From NCBI GenBank assembly GCA_026545225.1, contig CM048853.1, positions 49,091,755 to 49,155,754 on the forward strand: a DNA stretch of 64,000 nt, given 5' to 3'. The notes under the pieces are model-generated. The model was not told the DNA's origin. It was given only the letters and a program-made list of their open reading frames with translations, and made no database searches. The position numbers and the translations under genes are program-made. Source of the DNA: Cornus controversa (taxonomy: Eukaryota; Streptophyta; Magnoliopsida; Cornales; Cornaceae). This document shows, piece by piece, positions 49,796 through 60,100 of the stretch (the stretch's first letter is position 1; each line of letters starts with the position of its first letter).

Positions 49796-50300
49796 CAACA
49801 ATAATAGGATTTCAATTGGCAGAAATTGAAAAACAAACAAAACAGATATACACATTGGAGCTTGCACAATTATTACAAATTTACATATGTAAGGTCTTCA
49901 CTTATTTAAGTTGAAGTTAAATAGCTTCACGCTTTCAGGCCTTCAACACAGCAATCACACATCAAAACACGCATGCACAAGTCGTCACAGAGAGAGTTCA
50001 TTAAAGACCTAGAAAGTTATCTCCTGACCAAAATGCATAAATACATTGACGGCAATGCTTCAACTGTGCATGCATGCAATCTTTTGCATACAAAGAGATA
50101 AAAACGCCCCAGTGGTAACGATTTCTGAACTTCCACAACCCCTGCTTGATGAGGATCTAGATGGCTGACAATGAAGAAAAAAAAAATCCTCATTTCCAGT
50201 GAATCCCTACAATTATTCATGAAATGCAAATCAAAGTGCATGGAGGAGATAAAGGAAGGAATTTTACCCTTCTGTAGTTTTTGAAACAACACAGCTTTCT

Positions 50301-51081
50301 TTAATGAGAGGCTTCAACTTCCATAGCCCCACCATCAGCTGGACCACTGTTGGATGCATTCTGGGAACTGTCTATGCAGGGGCTGTTTTTAGACTGATCC
50401 TCTTCAGCAAATAAGCAAGGAACTGATCCCTGGTGGGATAAATTTTGCTTATTTCGGGAACCCTCAGGGAAGAACCTCATTGGCATGCTTGTTAAACTGA
50501 TTGGTTTCCGTTCGCATTGGGACTTGGTAGATACAGGTGACTCTGGTGTCTCAGGATGTTTTCTTGACAGGTCCAGCGGTCTATGAAAGAGCAAATGAGC
50601 TATGCTTCGGTCTATGGGATTGGTCTCTGTTTCCACATCAGGCATTCTGAAAAAGTCGCAAAATAATGACATCAGAGGAATGAAGAGATAAAAGGAAACT
50701 ACGCTTGTCGTATAAAGTAATTAACTACCATTTTAACCAAGGTGCAACATGAAAGTCATCGATTTCCCTCACAAAAATTTGTTATAAATGAGATTTTAGG
50801 AAAGAAACACCATATGTTATAGGAAGGACAGCATGAAGATTTGTCTTGAACTGCTCTGCATAAGTGCATAGATATTCTGAATATTTGGAATCGGAAAATT
50901 TACGATTGTTTGACAAAAATCCGTAATTTATAATTCACAGAAGCATCTGAATTGACTTGAAATGTAGAAGTTCTAACTCAAACCTGTACAAGTTCGGGAA
51001 GCCCAAGTCCTGATTTTAGTGACTTTGCAAGATTTGCTAATTTTAAATTCAAGTCCCTTCTAATGAAAAAATTACTTTCTT

Positions 51082-51116
<35 letters not shown>

Positions 51117-54100
51117 TTTTTTTTTTAAATACTAGTTTTGACCAAAAAATGGTTGGATAACATAAACAAACATTTTGTACAGTACCATGTATGAGAAAAT
51201 CTGGGTAGAAGGCATACTTTGTTTAAATTAGTTAACTGAAAGAAAAAATGTCTTCAAAAGTCTGAGGATGTTGTTACATAGGTTAAATTACTAGTTTTGA
51301 TCAAAGAGGAAATAGAAGAATTATTAAAGAGATTCATGAAATAGAGTATATTTCCAACAAAATGTAGCATAATCTCAAGTAAGAATGATGAAAAAAGATT
51401 TTCTCCTTTCAGATTAGTGGTTTAGTGTTGAAAATTATGTATTGTAATCCTTCTATTTTAGAGTTATGTTTGTTTAGGTAACAAGGAATTTATGATTAGG
51501 GCTTTCAGGATAGAATAGATACGTAGTCTGGGTTGAGACAAATGAGAATAGAAGAGATTTAGTTTTATGATAGAGTTGGGTCTGTAAGGATATTATTGAC
51601 TCTAGCTCACAAAACAAATAGAGATGGTTGGTAGAGTGTGCACACTGATGGCCAACACGGAAGCATGATGCTTGAATGGCTGTGGACCCATCGCAAATGC
51701 TCGTAGACACCTGTCACTAATAGAAGTTCCCATAATTTAAAAATAAATTTCATTATTTCAGACGTTCCCTAACACAAACCTTATATAGCATAAACACATC
51801 TTAAAAGGAGTCATCTCCAACAATCTTAGAAACAAGATTAACAAATTAAAGAGCAAAACCTTTTCTTTAAGAAAATTTGAAATTATAAGCACAATCACTA
51901 CAAGTCAAGCATGTAAGCACACTTTTTTATATAGGATAAGAACATAATTAGAATGAAAAAGAAAATATAATAAGGACTACTATAGTAAATAAGGAAGCGT
52001 GATGCTCAAGTGTCTTGTGGACATGTATGAGAAGGGCTCAGATATTGACTACAAGGCATACAGAGCAGGAGTTTTAGTACTATGATAGTGGGTTCGGGGT
52101 ATCTTGTAGGTGTGGGAGGGAAGTGATTCGTTGTAATATAATGATGAGTGCCTTTTGGCGAGAGTGAGACTGGAAGAAGATTAGGACAGAATAAAGGACA
52201 GAACACAGGTAGTATCTCTGGGGGAGCTATACCTCTCTGATATTTCACTAATGCACTTGTAACAACCTCGGCATATGCCAATAGTTGAGGTACCCGATGG
52301 ACGCACTTGGGGCACCACATGTCTTGTCCTTTCATCTGGCCGAGGTGCGAATGAAGTATCCTCAGAGACAATATGAAAGTCATACCTCCTCAACTGCCTA
52401 ACCCCAACTAGCCCCTGATGAAATCCACCAAGCCACTGTTGTCCCATTAAGATTATGGTGCAATATCAATAATCCACTCATGCTATAACCATTGTGGTCA
52501 TGACGTTGTATGCGTAACATCATGACGCCCTGACATGGTTCCACAACAATCAGATCACCTTGTGGTAGCCAAGCTTTGGCCACGTTGCACCAAGATATGC
52601 AACTTCAAAGTGATACTAGAGAGTGATTCGGTTACTATTTTGACCGGTGTCATCACAATATGCTGCTTATGGACTGTGGGTCAAGACAAGTTACTGTGTT
52701 GACCATTCCTCTTATCTCCCCTCATCTTTTTTTTTTTTTTAGTTGAAGGAAAAGAGACTTGAGAAGGCAGAGGGACCCAGCGTCTGAGATGCTCTAGTCA
52801 TGTCCCCACATGGCTATAAGGGGTCAAACAGTGACCTACCTCAGTCACAAGGGGCTTGAGAGTCGTCCTTCCTCATTGTGATGAAACTGCATGCTCCCCT
52901 TTTTGTTAGTTCTGTCTTTTATACTGCTTCACACATTAAAGAGATGATCACTATAACCCAAATTCCACGTCCTCTTCTTTTAACAACCATGTAACAACTT
53001 TTGTATGATTGATATCTATACTCCATCTTGAGATGGAGTGATGATCAATAGAAGAAGTAGAGGAATAACCTTATATAAGTACTAATAAGAAGAAGGGAGG
53101 AGCAATTCTAGCCAAGCTCTCTCCCATATGCTTCATTCTCAATCTTGTTTTTAGTTAACCGAACAACAATCACAACTTAAATGGTGCTTTTATTTTCCAA
53201 CTTGGACTTTTCTCCATAAAATGATAAAAATTTGTGAGCAAGTAAAAATTAAAAACTCAATTCTTTGTAGTACTAAGTTTTTCTAATACAAAGTTTATTC
53301 TTGTTTGATTGACACTAAAATGTTTCCAACAGTCAAATCTTCTCTTAAAACCAATACAAAATTTTCTTAACTCAGTATATTTGACTCTCTATAAGTAAAT
53401 TTCTAATTGTCTAACTCGAAAACAACTTTCAAACAATAGAAACTCATAACAGATTATAATAACCTTTTTGGATTAAGTTTTAGATATAAATAATGATAAC
53501 ATCATTTAGTTTTACATACCTGCTATGACTAGTTATTTCTTCTTTTGTGAGAGCTTCATCTCTGCTACTTTTGTTGATGCTGCCTGTATCATTAGCATAA
53601 TGCCTTTGCATTGCACTTTGAGCCAATCTAAACAAGCTATCCCGTATGCAAAGTCTTATTCTTATGTCCAACTGCAAGAGAACATCGATTGGCATTGTGA
53701 TTTTAACCAATTTAATAATTCCACTGGGAAAAAAAACAACCTGGAAGTATGACAAACCTTTGCAATGACATCCTGCAGTTGATAAAGTATTGTGTCCTCC
53801 ACTGAACAGTCATCAATTGCCACAGAGTTTGTATTGGAATCATCCTGTTCTACAAGTGAGTTCTGGTCAAGAGGAGGAAGAGTGGTTAGATTTTCTTCTA
53901 CTTCAATGTTTCCTCCTTCAATAAGCTGCATTTGGCTTTCGATTGAACATTTTTGAGCGACAAAATTATTAGCACAAGAAACTTGATGAGTTAATTGTTG
54001 CTGTTGTTTCTGAATTGCAAGCATTGCTCGCATTTGCTGTCGCCGCCGTAATTTTTCAATTTTTTCCTGAGGTGTCATCATCAGAGGCTTCACCGGAGCG

Positions 54101-57100
54101 TCTGGTGATTTCTTTAAAATATTTTCTTTACCAGGTGAAACTTTACATCCTGAAAGCACAACTTGATGATCATCTTCCCCAGAATGAATCTTTGTTAGTA
54201 CTGGCATGGCAGGATACTGATTTGTCATATTCCTGTACATAGAAGGGGCTAAAAGTGTGTTGGAGAAATGATGGCACTGCAGAGACTCAGGTCCTTGAAG
54301 CTGCCTTTGCTGATGGAGCACTGGAGATGGACAAATTTGGCCCATTGGCGACTGAAATTGTCCATCAAATTGGTGGAATTGGTTTCCAGATGGAGACCAG
54401 GTAGTACACAAATCCTCTAATTGTCTCCTTCCACTTTTTTCATCTGATTTTTTGCGGCCTTTCAGCAATTTCTTTTGTCTATTCACCTGCACATATGAAA
54501 ACAACTAGAGCAACACTTTGACTTTTACATATACAAAAAAGAAGGGCTCTGAAAAGGACTGCTAAATTCTTTTCAAACTTCTAGTAACAGAAAAGTTCAA
54601 TGTGTTAATTTACCAACAAATTGATGTCCAGTTGTTGATAGCTAATGACTAACTGTTTGATAGGCAGTTAAAAAATCCCCAGTTTTCCTGAATTATTATT
54701 CATGAGATGTGTACAGGCATATAAAGGAAAAGAGGGTAGGGTTTCGTAAAAGATGCACACAGGTTCATACACTATTCTAAATTAGGAGTAGGTATTTGGT
54801 AAGCCGGGCATACCACGTCATTGGCATGCCCGGCCAATGAAGGTGCATCATTTAGTGAAAATGGTCCCACTTACATATGAAAATTGCTCTCAATAAATTG
54901 AAATAGTATATTTCATAGGTTGTGGCATACTAATGACATGGTATGCCCGCCTCACCAAATATCTACTCCTGAACTAGGGATGTCCATTTGATAACAACGG
55001 AGTAATCTACGCCAATTGTATTGGAGACTCTACATCATGGTAGGGGCAGGTTTGAGGAAAAGAACATAGAAAATATGAGGTTCTTACTCCCTTAAATTGA
55101 ATGATCTTTACTCGTAAATGTAATTGTTAAACACCATCTACTCCAAAAGTTTAAGCTATTAGAGGAGGTGCAATTTAAATATTTAAGTCCTCAACACGTC
55201 CCCTCATGTGTGACCTTTTTTTGGTCCAACACGTGCTTCAATTTTTAATTAGGGTGACGGTGAGGTTTGAACTCAGGTCCTTGCCTGCGGCAGAAACCTG
55301 CTCTGATACCATGTTAAACACCATCTACTCCAAAAGCTTAAGCTATTAGAGGAGGTGCAATTTAAATATTTAAATCATCAACAATAACATTCCACGTCAA
55401 CAAAGCCTTTTGGTATTAAATGCCATTGACTACAATTAATATTAAAAATATTATTGTTGTGGGTACATTTCGATGTTCGGAATGATAACAATATGCATAT
55501 TGCTTTTGAATGCCACATTGTATACCAAAATTTTTAAAAGATTTGCAACCTGATGGTATTACCAACTGTCCCAAAAAAAAAACAAAAGTTTTATTGTACG
55601 TTGCCCCACCCTTGAGTTTGGAATGAGTTTGAAAACAGTTTTCCTTTTCCGGGGTGTACATGGGAAGAGGATTCCCCATCCCAAATCTGTTCTACTGATA
55701 TCCCTATTCTGGATTAAACTAGTTTAATATAATAGACTTAAACAATAGATTCAGAATATAGGGATAATGACAAGTAAAAGGATGGAGTACATATACACGA
55801 GTGGAAGAAGGATGGTTAATATGACATGGCTCAACAAACTAATCTGGTAGGAAAGGAAAAGAAATTGAAAATATTGAATATAAACTTTTACAAAAATAGA
55901 AACAGAAAAAGTGGGGATAAAAATGGATAAAATTTAGAAGGATGGAGAAGCTGTAATTGCTTATAGAAAATGTGATAGGAATATTAATTGAACTCATACA
56001 GGGAGAAAATAATAGTTAATATAAGTAGCGGTAAATGTTTAAATACTCCAAGTAGGATTAGACAAGTGCATTAAGACAAAAAACTTGGAAACATATAGAT
56101 GAATTAATTCAAGGTACACGATGAAGAAAAGAAAATATTTCCAAAATATTTCCAGGTGGAGATTTTAATGGTAATGTAGAAAATGGAAACATGAAGCATA
56201 TGAGGAAATGAATAGTAGATATGGATTTCGAGATGAAAGGATATTATTTGTAAGAAAAAAAATTAAAGAATAACATCTAATAACCTTAAAAGAGCGAATC
56301 AAACAGAAGTCAGATATTCTTTCTTTATTAGATGAGTAGAATGAATGAAGTGTAAAGACTGTAAGGTCATCCTACAAGAGAGCTTGACCCTGCAACAGAT
56401 GTTTTAGATATGTAAGAGAGATAGAGAGAGAGGATTTTAAAAAGAGGAGACAATAAATTAGTTAAAAGAAAATACTAAAAGAATCAGCATGGGATTTAGA
56501 GGGCAAAACTACTATAATGTTAAATGCTATGATCTATTGTATTAAAAGAATGTCATAAATGATTATTGATAAATCAAAAGGAAAATTATTAAATGCTATG
56601 ATCTATTGTATTAAAAGAATATCATAAGAGATTCTTGATGAATCAAAAGGAAAATTATCATAAGTAGAGAAAACTTAGTGCTGCGTTGGGGAAGTCCAAA
56701 CTATATTAAAAATAGAGTGTTAGAAATTTTGATTAAAGAATGCTGAGAAAAACACTCACGAACCAAGCACAATCACGAAACATGACACAAAACAAAACAA
56801 GCACAACACACAAAATTACAAAAATTTACGTGGTTTGGCGATATACCTACGTCCACGGCGAAGATCCGGTGAAAGATTTCAGTATGCGAAAATCAGGAGA
56901 TCACAAGTTTCAACCCCAAACCCTAGCTCTCTCTCTCTCTCTCTCTTTCCGAGTTTTCAATGTTTTTTCTCTCGTTTTACACTCCAAACCCTTAGATGCC
57001 CTTATATATCGGGCTACAAGAGAATCTTAATTCGGGTCCAAAACCCGAAAGCAAAAACGGGTCATAAAAATTTTCAAAACCAGGTCGCAACATGACCCGG

Positions 57101-60100
57101 GACAAGAGAAAACTCGGGCCACAACATAACAAAGAAGAAACTAAAAAAAAAAGAAAATCTTCAATGATAAAAATATCCAAAGAAGGAAGTTCAGAAATTA
57201 GTATGAGACACTAAATAAACCATACAACAATTGCTAATCCAAGGAAAAATAAAACTAGAGATTTCAATGATGCTAATTGTACAAGGAATGAGGATCTAAA
57301 TGTTTTGGTAAAAAATGATGAAACTAAAGAAAGATGAAAATACTTTAGGATAATGTTGAATAAAAGCCATATAAGAAACAAACGTAGCCTTAGGGAGACT
57401 AGAAAAAATAATTTCTTTCTTTGTTTCTTTCTTTTTTAAATTTAAAATCAAGGTGTTGAGGTAAACAAAAATGCATTGGAGAAGACGAAACAAATAAGGG
57501 GTTATGTCTAGTATTCCTTTAATGTTTGGGTGAGTTTAGGGATCATGGCATATCTTGACTAACAAAATTGTTGAATAATATCATAATAAAGAAAATGTTT
57601 GCTGAGTGGTGAAGAAGAATTTTAGAACCTATATATAAAAAGAAAGAAATATTCAAAGTTGCACAGATTAAAAGTGGTACTAAATTAAGAGTCATAATAT
57701 CAAATTATGCTGGAGACTTGCCAAGTAAATTAAGACTGCACAACAATATATAAAAATCAATCTGAGTTTCTGTCAGGAGATCAATGCTGAAAACTATCTA
57801 CTTAGTTGAGACTGATAAAAGGGCATAAAGAGAAGAAGAAAGATCTTCTTATGATTCTTAGGCCCTGTTTGGATTAACTTTTGAAAAGTGGCTTTCGGCT
57901 TTTCAAGCTCAAAAGCCGTTTTGGAGAGTGTTTGGATTGGTAAGGCTGAAGAGAGCTTCAAAGTTCAAAAAGAGCGTTCAAAGGAAGCCGGTGGGTACCA
58001 ACTTCTTCATTTAGCTTTTGCTTCTCTTTTTTTTCTGCATAAAAGCCGAAGCAAAAGCTCTACCAAACAGGGCCTTATAGATTTATCTAAAAGGCTAAAA
58101 CATAACAAGATAGATTTAAAAAAGAAATGTGTCATGAACAGATATATTGATATGATATGTGGCATACTTGATAGAGCTTGGACCATAATAAGAATAACTA
58201 TAAGAGACACAAGTAGAGTTTCTATTGTTGTTCATCCATGTTAGGGATCAACGTTGAGTCTATAACTTTTTGCATTAAACATTCAAGACAAGATTCCACA
58301 TCGGGATATAGACTAAATTAGATGTTTTAGAGAGGCTCTAGCGTCGTGAGGGTTTAGCAAAACTAGGAACAAGAATAATAAAGAACTAGGAATATGAATA
58401 GGGATATATTGAAGATTGAGGGTTAAGAAATACCGAAAAGTGAAAATTTTCATTAGACAAGCTCAACAACTCACGAAGAAGAAATTTGAGATGATGTAAT
58501 AAAACAACACAAGATGACTTAAGTGGAGTGCTTCTAGCATATTGTGTAATCGACATATACCTCCAAAACAAAAAAAGTAAAATCAATAAAACAACCTTTA
58601 GACCAACCATGATTTATTGGTGGTGTGGCGACAGGCCTTTGGCTCAACTTTTTCCCAGTTTCTATCGGATCTCGCGTAATCGCCATACCTTTGTCTCTTT
58701 CTGCTACCACCTTGATAGTGGAAGAACAATATGGGATGTCGGGTTCACGAGAAATCTTCAGGACTGGGAGATTGAGGATGCCATTCGTTTTCTGGAGTCG
58801 CTCTATCTCCAAGTTGTGAATGTTGGGAGGGAAGACTCAATGACATGGACTCCTTCTCCGAAGGGCTTCGAGGTGAACTCCTTCTATAGGAGTATTTCTG
58901 GGTTTGAAGGGACGACTTTCCCTTGGAAGTCTGTGTGGCGCTCTAAAGCCCCCCCCAGGGTGGCCTTCTTCTGTTGGACCTCCGTTCATGGAAGAATTTT
59001 AACACTTGACAACTTGAGGATAAGACAACAGATCATCGTGAACTGGTGTTGTATGTGCAAGCAAAATGAGGAGACAGTTGACCATCTGTTACTCCACTGT
59101 TCAGTGGCCCGTGACTGTTGGAGCTTACTTTTGGGATTGTTCAGAGTTCAGTGGGTCATGCCCAGCTCCACCAGAGGTCTGATGGAAGCCTGGAGCGGTG
59201 GCCTTGTGGACACTCATGTCCGTAATTATTGGAAGGCAACTCCCCTTTGCGTGTGGTGGTGCTTGTGGAGAGAACGAAACTGAAGAACGTTTGATGACGA
59301 GGAGTCTTCTAATGGGACGCTTAAATTCTCAATTCTTTGTACCCTCTCTTACTGGGTTCAAGGTAGAGCTTGTAACTCCGTAGAAGCAATGGTTGACTTT
59401 TTAAGTTCCTTTGCTTTGTAATAGGTTCTTGTTCAAGGGTTGCCCCTCCCTTTTTCTGGGTGCTTTCTAATAAATCTTTACTTATCAAAAAAAAAAAGAA
59501 TTACAAAACAACATGTTTATAAATGAGTATGATTGAAATGTGGATGTTGATATGGATATGGTGATAAGAAAAGAAAAGATGAGATTAGGAATGATTACGA
59601 GACAATGAAAGTGGAGTCATCTGATAAGTCTGATATACATGAGAGAATGCCAATGAAGATGTTTAGCAATGAGCAACAAAGACCAGTAACTTTACTTGTG
59701 AGAAGAAGTGTGTGATGTCCCACAACGCCGGGGGGGGGGGGGGGGGAGATTGTTGAGACTTATATGTGTGGACACCTCCTAAGTATGTAAACGCGTTTTG
59801 AAAACTGTGAGCACCAAGTGTGCAGATCGGACAGTATCTACACAGTGCGGGTCGGGTTATGCAAAGTCAATCCTCAGCTGAAAATGGGGTGAGCATACAC
59901 AAGCCCATGAGGGTTTGGCTAGTGAGGATGCTTGGTCCCAAGAGGGGGTGATTGTGACGTCCCACATCGCCTGGAGGGATAGGTTGTTGAGACTTATAAG
60001 TATAGACACCTCCTAATTGTGTAGACGCGATTTGAAAACCATGAGTACCGAGAGGAGAGAGTGCAAAGCAAACAATATCTACACGGTGTAGTGCCGGTCG

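Noticed and set aside
52006-52583. Overlapping minus-strand ORFs in the last LNK2 intron
   Set aside because: No recognisable domain; probably old retroelement debris rather than a gene.
55298-55311. GCTCTGATACCA read as part of a tRNA gene
   Set aside because: Only the tRNA 3' end complement is present, with no cloverleaf; its position beside an LTR makes it a primer-binding site.
58528-58621. ORF start at 58528 for the LINE fragment
   Set aside because: The first 30 codons match no LINE pattern and lie in flanking intron; the element begins near 58622.
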